A stretch of DNA of 64,000 nt from Tenuifilum sp040752515. GTDB lineage: Bacteria; Bacteroidota; Bacteroidia; Bacteroidales; Tenuifilaceae. The notes beneath the pieces were generated by a model. That model saw nothing but the letters and a program-made list of their open reading frames with translations, was not told the origin of the DNA and searched no databases. Shown here one piece after another: positions 54,263 through 63,465 of this stretch (position 1 is the stretch's first letter; each line of letters begins with the position of its first letter). The stretch spans positions 88,987 to 152,986 of the forward strand of contig JBFMGQ010000003.1 in assembly GCA_040752515.1 (NCBI GenBank), read 5' to 3'. The translations under genes and the position numbers were made by a program.

Positions 54263-56113
54263 TTAATAGCAAGTACATGAAACGGTAAAATCGGGGGCAT
54301 ATCTTATAAGAAACTGATTAGTGTTCAACGTATAACCCTCTTTGGTTATGTTAAACTTGAAATTGGTTTGGAGTGTCCTTAAGCTATAAGTCGAAAGGCA
54401 GGGAGTCATGCTGGGTCCAAATTCTTTTAGTGCACTTATGAAGTAAAAGGCCACATCGTAACCGAGGAAAGAAAATTGAGTTGGCTCCGAACGGAATTGC
54501 TCCCGGTATTTCTCAACAAAAGTCTTTACATCTTTTTGAGAGTAATCGACATAGAAAGGCGAAAAAACATGGGTATTCAAGGCAAACAGGTAATCGGGAG
54601 GAAGATTTTTAAGCTTACGCCAGCGCGATGGTCCATAAACCTCAGTATTCAGGTTATAGTATGACTTAACAGCATACAAACTGCCCAGTATCTCAGCAGT
54701 AAATGGCTCATCGTCGGATGGGACAATAACAACGTTAACGGTATCGCGTTTGAGCATTTTAAGCAACCGTTCCTGAACATCAACCGACCTGTATGCTGCT
54801 GTCTTGTGGTTATACTTTGAATACGCCCCTCCCACACTGCTAAGCTTTTGGGTTAACAATGAATCAAAATGCTTAAGCCCAGGCGAATACCAAATTGTTG
54901 AGTCGTAGATCACCAGGTAATTCTTACTGGGGTCAACCTTTAAGTTTTTTATGAAAATTTCCAGCTGATTTTGAAGGCTTTGGCTTACCGAAATTACATT
55001 CTCTTTATCGGCCAATCCCTCTTTATTGCTATAAATAGGTGAAACAAAATTGATATTGTTTTTAGCGGCAAACTGAGCCACAGGTTTAATTTCCTCGTAG
55101 ATATATGGGCCAATAACCAAATCGGATTTTGGCATATCCTTGCTCTCAATAATTTTGGCAACTTCATTCGAGGAACGTTTAGTATCGTGCACATTCAGGT
55201 TAACTGAGATTCCTATTTTTTTCAGGGTATCAAGGGCAAGAAGAAAGCCCTCGTAAAATTCGAGCGACACCTGCGTGATTTGAGATAATTGCCCGGTGGG
55301 GTCATGAACATCTTTTTGATCAACATCATCAACAAGGGTTTGTGCCTGGTTCCCGGTTTGAGTAAAAGGTAAAAGCAATGCCACATTAAAGGGATGACCA
55401 TCGTAATTGTAGGAGTTACCACATGGCAAAACTTTCACCTGCATTTCGCTTTTAGCCTTAGCATCAGTAACCTCGGAAACAGTTTGAACTTTGGGTTTAG
55501 GAATGCGAAGGATTGTTCCAAGTTTTAGCCCATCCTTAATCAATTCGTAGTTGTAGTATTCAATTTCTTTGGGCGAAACACCATACTTGCGTGAAATTGC
55601 AAATAACCCTTCGCGGGGTTGCACTTCGTGAAGAATGAACTCTACTGAATCAACGGCCGGTTGTTGCTCAATATCGGCTATCGGTTTTTTGGGAATTCTT
55701 AGCGTTTGGCTTAGCTTTAATCCTTCTTTAACCTCAGGGTTCAAGCGGATAATATCATCCATGCTCACATTATACATTCTTGAAATGCCAAAAAGCGTTT
55801 CTTTCCGTTTAACAATGTGATAGATATAGTCTTCATCGGACTGGGTTTCCTTTACGCTTACCGGTATCTTTAAGGCCTGTCCCACCTTTAAGCCAGCGTA
55901 AATATCGGGATTGCTAATTGCAATATCGGACTGGCTAATACCGTATGCTTTGCTAATGGAGTAAAGGGTTTCACCGGTTTGAACAATATGTACATAGTAG
56001 GTTTTACCATCTACCCTAACCTTATCCTTGGAGATTTTAACCTGAACCTCCTGTGAAAACAAAAAGGCTGAAACGGAAAGCAGGGTTAGTAGCGCAAGTA
56101 ATCTTTTTATCAT
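54263..56113 (-). CDS. LysM-repeat protein with periplasmic-binding-protein-like domain
   Basis: 616 residues from the ATG at 56113 (MIKRLLALLTLLSVSAFLFS), which gives a signal peptide ending LFSQE; the frame continues 27 codons upstream to 56194 but that stretch has no signal peptide of its own in the right place. Three LysM domains follow (about 43-85, 98-143, 162-208), with repeated G/K-E-TL..IS..Y.VS pattern. From about 230 to the end it resembles type I periplasmic binding proteins (FNVALLLPFTQTG, DLVIGPYIYEEIKPVAQFAA, YLVIYDS). It should bind peptidoglycan and perhaps a small ligand or act as a scaffold; no transporter partner is near apart from the CDF gene. Confidence 0.88.
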   Translation of the reverse strand: MIKRLLALLTLLSVSAFLFSQEVQVKISKDKVRVDGKTYYVHIVQTGETLYSISKAYGISQSDIAISNPDIYAGLKVGQALKIPVSVKETQSDEDYIYHIVKRKETLFGISRMYNVSMDDIIRLNPEVKEGLKLSQTLRIPKKPIADIEQQPAVDSVEFILHEVQPREGLFAISRKYGVSPKEIEYYNYELIKDGLKLGTILRIPKPKVQTVSEVTDAKAKSEMQVKVLPCGNSYNYDGHPFNVALLLPFTQTGNQAQTLVDDVDQKDVHDPTGQLSQITQVSLEFYEGFLLALDTLKKIGISVNLNVHDTKRSSNEVAKIIESKDMPKSDLVIGPYIYEEIKPVAQFAAKNNINFVSPIYSNKEGLADKENVISVSQSLQNQLEIFIKNLKVDPSKNYLVIYDSTIWYSPGLKHFDSLLTQKLSSVGGAYSKYNHKTAAYRSVDVQERLLKMLKRDTVNVVIVPSDDEPFTAEILGSLYAVKSYYNLNTEVYGPSRWRKLKNLPPDYLFALNTHVFSPFYVDYSQKDVKTFVEKYREQFRSEPTQFSFLGYDVAFYFISALKEFGPSMTPCLSTYSLRTLQTNFKFNITKEGYTLNTNQFLIRYAPDFTVSCTCY

Positions 56114-56306
56114 TGCCAATCGTTTATTTTGAAACAAACTTTGTTTTTGTGCAACATCGAAACAAATTACAAAATACAAAAATACATAAATCAATCAATT
56201 CAAACCCTATGCCCAACCCTGTTTTAAAACCAAGAAAGTAAAAATAGATGCATAAAAAACATTAACCTATACATATTTTTGTTAAAATTGCAGTAAAATG
56301 GCCTAA

Positions 56307-59192
56307 ATGGATTCAACTGATACACAATACATCTTTGCGATTGCCCTGCATAGGCATAGGGAGTTGGGGTTGGTGGCAGGAGCTTATCTCATTAGTTCAA
56401 TCAGCGACGATACCTATAAAATTGAAAAGAATGTTATTGTTGATTCAGCAGTTATCCATTCCGATAGAATAACCCTTGACCAATCGGAAATATTACGAAG
56501 CATACAGGAAATCTCAGAGAAAAGCCTACTTAAGCTTTTTGGCCGCGATGCCAAAACCTTTAACGAGTTTTTACAAAAGGTTCAGAACGACGAAAACTTA
56601 AACAGCTACATCCGGAACTACATCGACCGAAGAATATGCAAGGCTATAGAGAAAGCCGCATCGGCAAATATTCCAATTTTCATAAGAGAGCGTAATGCCA
56701 ATAGCCTTTACAAGGAAAAACAGGTAACATTCCATTCCGATATTGCATCACCTATTTTCAGGTTTGAGCTCGATGAGAATGGGATAAAGTATTCACTAAA
56801 GGTTCAACATAACTCAAAAATTTTGGCCTTAACCCCAGGGCACTTCGAACTATTAACGGTTGAGCCATGCCTTATTCGCGTATCGAATGGGATATACAAG
56901 GTAGAAGGAATCGACGGTCGGAAGTTTTTGCCATACATGACTAAGGAATTCGTTACAATTCCCCAACAATCAGTGCAGAAATACATGGAAACCTTTGTGC
57001 TGAATGCCGTTAGGAATAATTCCGTAGAGGCAGTTGGCTTTGAGGTTACCGAACAAAAAAACAGGCCAAAACCAATACTTATCCTTGATGAACGTTTAGC
57101 TGGTGGAGCTTGCCTTACCCTTAACTTTCAGTATGGTAGCAAGATAATATCGGCCAACACTCCTGCCGTAAATGAGGTAAAGCTGTCGCACCGTAATAAT
57201 TCATACACCTTTACCCGACTAACCCGCAACTCAGAAAAGGAGGATAAAATCAAGCAGCAACTCACAAAGGTTTGGCATCTCAAAAAGGTTGGCGAAAACG
57301 AATATTTCCCGGGCAATCCGGTAAACATTGAGTTTGACCATTACATGGTGATTGAGTGGTTAAACCGCAACTTCAAGTCGTTACAAGACGAAGGCTTCGA
57401 AATTCAGCAAAAGTTCAGACAAACCAATTACTACATTAGTGGCTTTGAGCTTAAACTGAAGTTAACCGAAAGCATCGACTGGTTTGACCTTTACGGCATG
57501 GTTCGCATTGGCGAATTCGAAATCCCCTTTGTTTACTTCCGCAAACACATAGTTAAGAACTTACGTGAGTTTACCCTGCCCAATGGGCAAGTGTTTATTT
57601 TACCTGACGAATGGTTTGCCAAATATCGGGTCATTCTCATGCTTGGCAGGGAAGATGGCAAAAGCATTAAACTATCCAAAGCCTCGGCTGCAATTCTTAC
57701 CGGTAGTGGTTTAGAATCCGAAAACATGTCAAATTTTACTGATAAACTAAAAAACATCAGTGCTAAAGGCATTAGTTTACCCACTACCCTACAGGCAACA
57801 CTGCGCGATTACCAAACCATTGGCTTTGCATGGATGAAAACGCTAGTTGAGAATGGCCTAAATGGCTGCCTTGCCGACGATATGGGGCTTGGTAAAACCT
57901 TGCAAACCATAACCCTTTTGCTATCGGAACTTGAAGCCAACGAGTTCAAAACTGGTGAAGGGCAATGCTCGTTGGTGATTACTCCAACTTCCATTATGTA
58001 TAACTGGCAAAAGGAGTTTGAAAAATTTGCACCAAAGGTTAAGGTAGGCATTTACCACGGCACCCAACGCGATAAAAGCCATAGGCTATTCCTTCAAAAC
58101 CATGTGGTAATAACATCATACGGAACCATCAGAAACGACATTGACATATTTAAGGACTTCGTTTTCCGTTACGTGGTTCTGGACGAAAGTCAAACCATTA
58201 AAAACCCGGCATCAAAAATATACAGGTGTGTACTACTGCTTAAAACAAAGAAAAATCTTTGCCTAAGCGGAACACCCATTGAGAACAACCTGTTCGACCT
58301 TTGGTCGCAAATGAATTTCCTTAACCGAGGAATGTTAGGCGGGCTTAAGGTATTCCGCGAGGAATTTGCTATTCCCATTGAACGCAAGAATGATGCGGAA
58401 AAGCAAAAACAGCTAAAAAAGCTCATTGAACCCCTTATCATGCGCCGCACCAAGGAGCAAGTGGCCAAGGAACTTCCGCCTATCACGGAGCAGATAGTTT
58501 ACTGTGAAATGACCGAAGAGCAAAGCAAAGCCTACGAAGCGGAAAAATCAAAAGCCCGAAGGTTAATACTCGACTCCCTCGAGCAAAACAAACCCGATTC
58601 AACTACCATCAACGTTCTTGCAGCGCTCACCCGGCTGCGACAGCTTGCCAACCATCCTGCTATGCTCGACGAATATCCCACCCTATCGTCGGGAAAGTTC
58701 GAGGAGGTAACCCAGATGATTGAGAGTGTTATAGCTGAAAATCATAAAATACTCATCTTCTCATCGTTCGTCAAGCATCTGGCTCAGGTTGAATCATACC
58801 TGCAAGACACCGGGATTGGTTACGAAATGCTAACCGGATCAACTACCGATAGGAGCGATGTGGTGGAGGAATTCCAGAACAATCCTGAAAAAAAGATTTT
58901 TTTGATATCGCTAAAAGCAGGAGGGGTTGGGCTAAACCTAACCGCTGCCGACTATATTTTCATTCTCGACCCCTGGTGGAACCCTGCAGCCGAAATGCAG
59001 GCCGCATCGCGTGCTCACCGAATAGGCCAAACCAAAAGCGTTTTTGTATACCGCTTCATTACCCGTAATACCGTTGAGGAAAAGATAGTAAAACTCCAAG
59101 CCCACAAGGAAAACCTTGCACATGAGTTTGTAAACACCAATAATCCAATGATTTTGCTTAATAAGGAACAACTTATAAGCCTTGTTGAGTAG
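56307..59192 (+). CDS. SNF2-family DNA-dependent ATPase/helicase
   Basis: 961 residues. The N-terminal half (about 1-480) is a bacterial SNF2-associated region without a SWIM zinc finger; the C-terminal half is the two-lobed SNF2 motor. Motif I ADDMGLGKTLQT near 523-535, motif Ia VITPTSIMYNWQKE, motif II VVLDESQTIKNP (DESQ instead of the commoner DEAH/DEAQ), motif III LSGTPIENNLFDLWSQMNFL, motif V SLKAGGVGLNLTAADYI and motif VI AASRAHRIGQT near 905. It probably remodels or clears proteins from DNA. It is a single gene; no methylase or nuclease suggesting a defence island is adjacent. Confidence 0.94.
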   Translation: MDSTDTQYIFAIALHRHRELGLVAGAYLISSISDDTYKIEKNVIVDSAVIHSDRITLDQSEILRSIQEISEKSLLKLFGRDAKTFNEFLQKVQNDENLNSYIRNYIDRRICKAIEKAASANIPIFIRERNANSLYKEKQVTFHSDIASPIFRFELDENGIKYSLKVQHNSKILALTPGHFELLTVEPCLIRVSNGIYKVEGIDGRKFLPYMTKEFVTIPQQSVQKYMETFVLNAVRNNSVEAVGFEVTEQKNRPKPILILDERLAGGACLTLNFQYGSKIISANTPAVNEVKLSHRNNSYTFTRLTRNSEKEDKIKQQLTKVWHLKKVGENEYFPGNPVNIEFDHYMVIEWLNRNFKSLQDEGFEIQQKFRQTNYYISGFELKLKLTESIDWFDLYGMVRIGEFEIPFVYFRKHIVKNLREFTLPNGQVFILPDEWFAKYRVILMLGREDGKSIKLSKASAAILTGSGLESENMSNFTDKLKNISAKGISLPTTLQATLRDYQTIGFAWMKTLVENGLNGCLADDMGLGKTLQTITLLLSELEANEFKTGEGQCSLVITPTSIMYNWQKEFEKFAPKVKVGIYHGTQRDKSHRLFLQNHVVITSYGTIRNDIDIFKDFVFRYVVLDESQTIKNPASKIYRCVLLLKTKKNLCLSGTPIENNLFDLWSQMNFLNRGMLGGLKVFREEFAIPIERKNDAEKQKQLKKLIEPLIMRRTKEQVAKELPPITEQIVYCEMTEEQSKAYEAEKSKARRLILDSLEQNKPDSTTINVLAALTRLRQLANHPAMLDEYPTLSSGKFEEVTQMIESVIAENHKILIFSSFVKHLAQVESYLQDTGIGYEMLTGSTTDRSDVVEEFQNNPEKKIFLISLKAGGVGLNLTAADYIFILDPWWNPAAEMQAASRAHRIGQTKSVFVYRFITRNTVEEKIVKLQAHKENLAHEFVNTNNPMILLNKEQLISLVE

Positions 59193-59302
59193 CAATATCT
59201 AGCTGATCTAAAAATCAACCTCAACCCCAAACGAGGTTAAAAAATAATAAACAGCCCCCGAACCAACATTGCTTGTAAATCATTTCCAGGCATTTACAAA
59301 AT

Positions 59303-59322
59303 AATCGATTTTAAAATCGATT
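59303..59322. promoter_or_regulatory. Perfect 20-bp palindrome upstream of plsY, possible operator
   Basis: AATCGATTTTAAAATCGATT, identical on both strands, centred about 53 bp before the plsY ATG and about 40 bp before its -7 box. The size and symmetry fit a binding site for a dimeric regulator, but no regulator is identified. Confidence 0.45.
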
Positions 59323-59353
59323 TAACTAGATACCTATTCGCCATCAAAGTTTG

Positions 59354-59361
59354 TATCTTTG
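59354..59361 (+). promoter_or_regulatory. Probable -7 element of the plsY promoter
   Basis: TATCTTTG, full match to TAnnTTTG, only 4 bp before the ATG at 59366. If used, the transcript would be nearly leaderless, or the true start is further downstream. Confidence 0.35.
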
Positions 59362-59365
59362 CATC

Positions 59366-60025
59366 ATGGAAACTATACTCAAAATTGCCGTGATAATTGC
59401 GGCATACCTTTTAGGGTCGATCCCAACATCGGTTTGGGTAGGTAAAATATTTTACGGAATCGATGTCAGGGAGCACGGCAGTGGTAATGCCGGTGCAACA
59501 AACACCATCAGAGTGCTTGGGTTGATTCCGGGCATATCAGTTTTTATAGTTGATGTGCTGAAAGGCTACCTTGCTGTCCGATTACTTTACCTAACCGACT
59601 TCTACATCCCCAAAACCGGAATGTTCATCAATTTTCAGCTATTTTTAGGTATTGCGGCCTTGCTTGGACACATTTTCCCAATTTTCGCGCAATTCAGGGG
59701 TGGTAAAGGTGTTGCCGTGCTTTCAGGTGTTGTTTTTGCCCTTCATCCCTACGCCACGCTAATTGTATTCGGAATATGGATAGTATCGGTAATAATAACC
59801 CGATATGTTTCTTTAAGTTCTATGATTGCAGGCTTTTCGTTCCCGTTGGTTTTGATTTTTGTTTACCGCACAACCAACCCGTCACTTATTACCTTTGCCT
59901 TCATTCTTGCAATCCTGATGCTATTCACCCACCAAAAAAATATTGAACGCCTAGTAAAAGGCGAGGAGTCAAAGTTCTCGTTAAGAAAAAAAGGCAGGGC
60001 AACCCAGGGCAATACCAAACAATAG
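59366..60025 (+). CDS. plsY: Glycerol-3-phosphate acyltransferase PlsY
   Basis: 219 residues from the ATG at 59366 (METILKIAVIIAAYLLGSIP); a TTG five codons upstream is less likely. Polytopic membrane protein of five to six helices with the PlsY motifs GSIPTSVWVGK (motif 1), HGSGNAGATNTIRVLG (motif 2) and FRGGKGVAVLSG (motif 3). It transfers the acyl group from acyl-phosphate to glycerol-3-phosphate, the first step of phospholipid synthesis. The C-terminal tail is basic (SLRKKGRATQGNTKQ). It precedes thrS by 103 bp. Confidence 0.95.
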   Translation: METILKIAVIIAAYLLGSIPTSVWVGKIFYGIDVREHGSGNAGATNTIRVLGLIPGISVFIVDVLKGYLAVRLLYLTDFYIPKTGMFINFQLFLGIAALLGHIFPIFAQFRGGKGVAVLSGVVFALHPYATLIVFGIWIVSVIITRYVSLSSMIAGFSFPLVLIFVYRTTNPSLITFAFILAILMLFTHQKNIERLVKGEESKFSLRKKGRATQGNTKQ

Positions 60026-60088
60026 CCTAACAATTGTTGTTTTTTTATAGTTACCACAACATGTAAGAGTGTGGTATGAAATATTTTT

Positions 60089-60096
60089 ATAATTTT
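60089..60096 (+). promoter_or_regulatory. Probable -7 element of the thrS operon promoter
   Basis: TAATTTTG, full match to TAnnTTTG, 32 bp before the thrS start codon. No clear -33 box. Confidence 0.4.
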
Positions 60097-60128
60097 GCAA
60101 GTCATTTTGAATTGATAATTTACGCTTT

Positions 60129-62069
60129 ATGATTAAGATAACATTCCCCGACGGGAACGTTCGTGAATACCCCAAAGGTGTTACCGGACTGGATATAGCT
60201 AAAAGCATTTCGGAACGTTTAGCAGCCGAGGTTCTATCGGTAACTGTAAATGGTGAAGTATGGGATCTGACCCGTAGCATCGAAACCGATGCTACCATTA
60301 AACTGCATAAATGGGAGGACCCCGAGGGGAAGCATGCCTTTTGGCATTCATCGGCACACCTTATGGCTGAGGCCATTGAAGCTCTTTACCCTGGAGTAAA
60401 GTTGGGTATTGGCCCAAGCATCGAAAATGGCTTTTACTACGATATCGATTTTAATGGCCACACCATATCGGATGATGATTTGCCCAAGATTGAGCAAAAA
60501 ATGCTGGAGTTTGCCCAGCAAAAGCAGCCCATCGTTCGTAGGGAGGTTTCAAAAGCCGAGGCACTGAAAACCTATCAGGATAAAGGCGACCCTTACAAAG
60601 TAGAACTTATATCGGACCTTCAGGATGGAACCATCTCGTTCTACACGCAGGGCGATTTTACCGACCTTTGCCGTGGCCCTCACCTTCCGAATACCAGCTA
60701 TATCAAGGCAATTAAGCTACTGAGTATTGCAGGTGCATACTGGAGGGGTAACGAAAAGAATAAAATGCTGACCCGCATTTACGGAATCACCTTCCCCCAA
60801 AAAAAACAACTTGATGAGTATTTAGCATTACTCGAGGAGGCTAAGAAACGCGATCACCGTAAAATAGGTAAGGAGTTGGAGCTGTTCATGTTCTCACCAA
60901 GCGTAGGGCCAGGTTTACCATTGTGGCTCCCAAAAGGCGCCCAACTGCGCGAACGCTTGGAGATGTTCCTGAAACGGGTTCAAAAGAAATACGGATACGA
61001 ACAGGTTATCACCCCGCACATAGGACAAAAGGAACTATACATCACCTCGGGCCATTGGGCTAAGTATGGGAAGGATAGCTTCCGCCCCATAACAACACCC
61101 GAAGAGGGCGAAGAGTTTCTGCTGAAACCTATGAACTGCCCCCACCACTGTGAAATTTACAAATCGAAACCCCGTTCATACAAAGATCTTCCCCTTCGTT
61201 TGGCTGAATTCGGAACAGTTTACCGTTACGAGCAAAGTGGTGAATTGCATGGACTTACTCGCGTGCGCGGCTTCACCCAGGACGATGCACACATCTTTTG
61301 CCGCCCCGACCAGCTGAAGGAAGAGTTTGTAAAGGTAATCGATATAGTTCTTTATATATTCAAGACACTCGATTTTAAGGACTATACAGCACAAATATCG
61401 CTTCGCGATCCGAGCAACAAGGAAAAATACATTGGTTCCGATGAAAACTGGGAAAAGGCCGAAAAGGCTATTGTTGAAGCAGCTGCCGAACGAGGTTTAA
61501 AAACCGTTACCGAGCTTGGCGAGGCTGCATTCTATGGTCCCAAGCTCGACTTCATGGTTCGCGATGCCATTGGCCGTAAATGGCAGTTGGGCACCATCCA
61601 GGTCGACTACAACCTACCGGAGCGCTTCCAACTGGAATACATTGGAGCCGACGACAAGCGCTACCGCCCCATTATGATCCACCGTGCTCCCTTCGGCTCA
61701 ATGGAACGATTTGTTGCGGTGCTTATTGAACACACCGGCGGTAAATTCCCGCTATGGCTAACTCCCGATCAGGTAGTGGTGTTACCCATTAGCGAAAAAT
61801 TTAACGATTATGCAAAAAGTGTTTCAAATTTCCTAAATAATTACGATATTCGCAGCCTGGTTGACGACCGCAACGAGAAAATAGGTAAGAAGATAAGAGA
61901 CAATGAGTTACGTCGAATCCCTTACCTTTTAATAGTTGGCGAAAAGGAACAGGAAGCCAACCTAGTTGCTGTTCGCATTCAAGGCGAAGGCGATAAAGGA
62001 CAAATGAAACTCGAAGAGTTTGTAAACCATATAAAGGCTGAAATTGATAATCAGCTTAAAGAACTTTAG
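60129..62069 (+). CDS. thrS: Threonyl-tRNA synthetase
   Basis: 646 residues, class II synthetase. Domains in order: TGS (about 1-63), editing/SAD domain with the HxxxH zinc-like motif HSSAHLMAEA near 75, catalytic core with motif 2 around FGTVYRYEQSGELHGLTRVRG, MNCPHHCEIY near 335 (zinc Cys), motif 3 IHRAPFGSMERFVAVLIEH, and an anticodon-binding domain from about 545 (PDQVVVLPISEKF). First gene of the thrS-infC-rpmI-rplT translation operon, the order found in many bacteria. Confidence 0.97.
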   Translation: MIKITFPDGNVREYPKGVTGLDIAKSISERLAAEVLSVTVNGEVWDLTRSIETDATIKLHKWEDPEGKHAFWHSSAHLMAEAIEALYPGVKLGIGPSIENGFYYDIDFNGHTISDDDLPKIEQKMLEFAQQKQPIVRREVSKAEALKTYQDKGDPYKVELISDLQDGTISFYTQGDFTDLCRGPHLPNTSYIKAIKLLSIAGAYWRGNEKNKMLTRIYGITFPQKKQLDEYLALLEEAKKRDHRKIGKELELFMFSPSVGPGLPLWLPKGAQLRERLEMFLKRVQKKYGYEQVITPHIGQKELYITSGHWAKYGKDSFRPITTPEEGEEFLLKPMNCPHHCEIYKSKPRSYKDLPLRLAEFGTVYRYEQSGELHGLTRVRGFTQDDAHIFCRPDQLKEEFVKVIDIVLYIFKTLDFKDYTAQISLRDPSNKEKYIGSDENWEKAEKAIVEAAAERGLKTVTELGEAAFYGPKLDFMVRDAIGRKWQLGTIQVDYNLPERFQLEYIGADDKRYRPIMIHRAPFGSMERFVAVLIEHTGGKFPLWLTPDQVVVLPISEKFNDYAKSVSNFLNNYDIRSLVDDRNEKIGKKIRDNELRRIPYLLIVGEKEQEANLVAVRIQGEGDKGQMKLEEFVNHIKAEIDNQLKEL

Positions 62070-62083
62070 TATTAACTAAACTT

Positions 62084-62090
62084 TAGGAGG
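62084..62090 (+). promoter_or_regulatory. Strong ribosome binding site of infC
   Basis: TAGGAGG, eight bases before the AUA start of infC. Shine-Dalgarno sequences this good are rare in Bacteroidota, which supports the start choice. The TAG within it closes the infC frame upstream. Confidence 0.85.
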
Positions 62091-62098
62091 GCAAAACT

Positions 62099-62650
62099 AT
62101 AGCAGCACCTAACAACAACAAAAAGTCGGACATCGACACTTACCCGATAAATGAAGAGATTCGGGCTAAGACCGTTCGACTGGTTGGCGATAATATTGAG
62201 AATCCGGGTATTTACCCCATTAGCCAGGCACGCCAAATGGCCGAGGAGATGGAGTTAGACCTGGTAATGATTTCTGATAAGGCCGATCCGCCTGTTTGTA
62301 AGATTATGGATTATCAGAAGTTTCTTTACCAGCTCAAAAAGAAGCAAAAGGAAATCAAGGCCAATGCTCAAAAAATTGTGGTTAAGGAAATTAGGTTTGG
62401 CCCTAACACCGACGATCACGATTACAACTTTAAACTGAAGCATGCCATCAATTTCCTTCAGGAAGGTGCAAAGGTGAAAGCCTACGTGTTCTTTAAGGGA
62501 AGGTCAATTCTTTTCAAGGAGCAAGGCGAAATATTACTGTTACGATTCGCCCAAGACCTTGAGGAGTATGGCAAAGTGGAGCAACTCCCACAGCTCGAAG
62601 GAAAACGAATGATTATGGTTGTGTCCCCTAAAGGAACCAAAAAGAAATAA
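62099..62650 (+). CDS. infC: Translation initiation factor IF-3, AUA start codon
   Basis: 183 residues when read from the ATA at 62099: start, then AAPNNNKKSDIDTYPINEEI and RAKTVRLVGDNIENPGIYPI. The frame is closed by a TAG at 62084 and has no ATG, GTG or TTG before the first ATG at 62237, which would remove 46 residues of the conserved N-terminal domain. A strong SD sits eight bases before the ATA. Non-AUG starts (AUU in E. coli) let IF-3 limit its own synthesis, because IF-3 rejects them. The linker and C-terminal domain (KEIRFGPNTDDHDYNFKLKH) are normal. Second gene of the thrS operon. Confidence 0.92.
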   Translation: MAAPNNNKKSDIDTYPINEEIRAKTVRLVGDNIENPGIYPISQARQMAEEMELDLVMISDKADPPVCKIMDYQKFLYQLKKKQKEIKANAQKIVVKEIRFGPNTDDHDYNFKLKHAINFLQEGAKVKAYVFFKGRSILFKEQGEILLLRFAQDLEEYGKVEQLPQLEGKRMIMVVSPKGTKKK

Positions 62651-62684
62651 TAAACCATTAGTAATCAAATAAATACAGTGTAGA

Positions 62685-62882
62685 ATGCCAAAAACAAAGA
62701 CTCATTCTGGTTCAAAAAAGCGTTTTGCTTTAACCGGAACAGGTAAGATTAAAAGAAAACATGCCTACAAGAGTCACATTTTGACTAAGAAGGAAACCAA
62801 GCAAAAGAGGAATTTAACTCATGTTGCTTTGGTCGACAAGGCCGATGAAGGGCATGTTAAAGCAATGCTTGGCTTAAAGTAG
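62685..62882 (+). CDS. rpmI: 50S ribosomal protein L35
   Basis: 65 residues, the standard length. MPKTKTHSGSKKRFALTGTG is the canonical start of bL35 and the protein is very basic (KIKRKHAYKSHILTKKETKQ). It lies 34 bp after infC in the infC-rpmI-rplT order. Confidence 0.97.
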   Translation: MPKTKTHSGSKKRFALTGTGKIKRKHAYKSHILTKKETKQKRNLTHVALVDKADEGHVKAMLGLK

Positions 62883-62935
62883 TTTTGTTTTCTTTTAATT
62901 TGTGTGTTAGTTTACTTTAATGTTTAACAGAATGA

Positions 62936-62971
62936 ATTAGCCGCTAAGAGTTCAAGACAAGAACCGCTAAT
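62936..62971 (+). promoter_or_regulatory. Possible structured leader before rplT
   Basis: ATTAGC at 62936-62941 can pair with GCTAAT at 62966-62971, with an inner GTTC/GAAC stem, in the 110-bp spacer between rpmI and rplT. L20 autoregulates this operon in other bacteria through RNA structures here; that role is inference only. Confidence 0.35.
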
Positions 62972-62992
62972 CATTCAAAAATCGTAAAAAAA

Positions 62993-63337
62993 ATGCCACG
63001 TTCAGTAAATGCAGTAGCATCGCGCAAGCGCAGAAAAAAAATTCTTAAACAGACGAAGGGTAATTTCCTTGCGCGTCGAAATGTATGGACGGTTGCAAAG
63101 AATACCTTGGAGAAAGGTTTGACTTATGCTTACCGCGACCGTAAGAAGAAAAAGATTGAATTCCGTGCCCTTTGGATTCAGCGTATCAACGCTGCCGTTC
63201 GTGAGTATGGTATGACCTACTCAGAATTCATGGGTAAAATCAACAAGAAAGGAATTGCAATCAACCGCAAGGTTTTAGCCGATTTGGCTATGAACCATCC
63301 TGAGGCTTTCAAAGCCATTGTTGATTCAGTAAAGTAA
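62993..63337 (+). CDS. rplT: 50S ribosomal protein L20
   Basis: 114 residues, canonical bL20: MPRSVNAVASRKRRKKILKQ, GNFLARRNVWTVAKNTLEKG, RALWIQRINAAVREYGMTYS. It organises 23S rRNA early in assembly and represses its own operon in known cases. Last gene of the operon, followed by a strong terminator 20 bp downstream. Confidence 0.97.
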   Translation: MPRSVNAVASRKRRKKILKQTKGNFLARRNVWTVAKNTLEKGLTYAYRDRKKKKIEFRALWIQRINAAVREYGMTYSEFMGKINKKGIAINRKVLADLAMNHPEAFKAIVDSVK

Positions 63338-63357
63338 ACAATTAATGGGAATACGAC

Positions 63358-63382
63358 AAAAGGGGCTAAAAGCCCCTTTTTT
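63358..63382 (+). terminator. Intrinsic terminator of the thrS-rplT operon
   Basis: Stem AAAAGGGGCT / AGCCCCTTTT with loop AAA and a T run. Confidence 0.92.
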
Positions 63383-63465
63383 GTTAATTTTGATTAACTG
63401 GATATTGGATTATTCATATTTCAATAGCTTTTCTTAAATTGCAAGCTGAAAAGGTGATAGTATAA

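Noticed and set aside
56307..59192. SNF2 helicase as part of a phage-defence island
   Set aside because: Its neighbours are housekeeping genes; no nuclease, methylase or other defence gene is adjacent. The DESQ motif II is within family variation.
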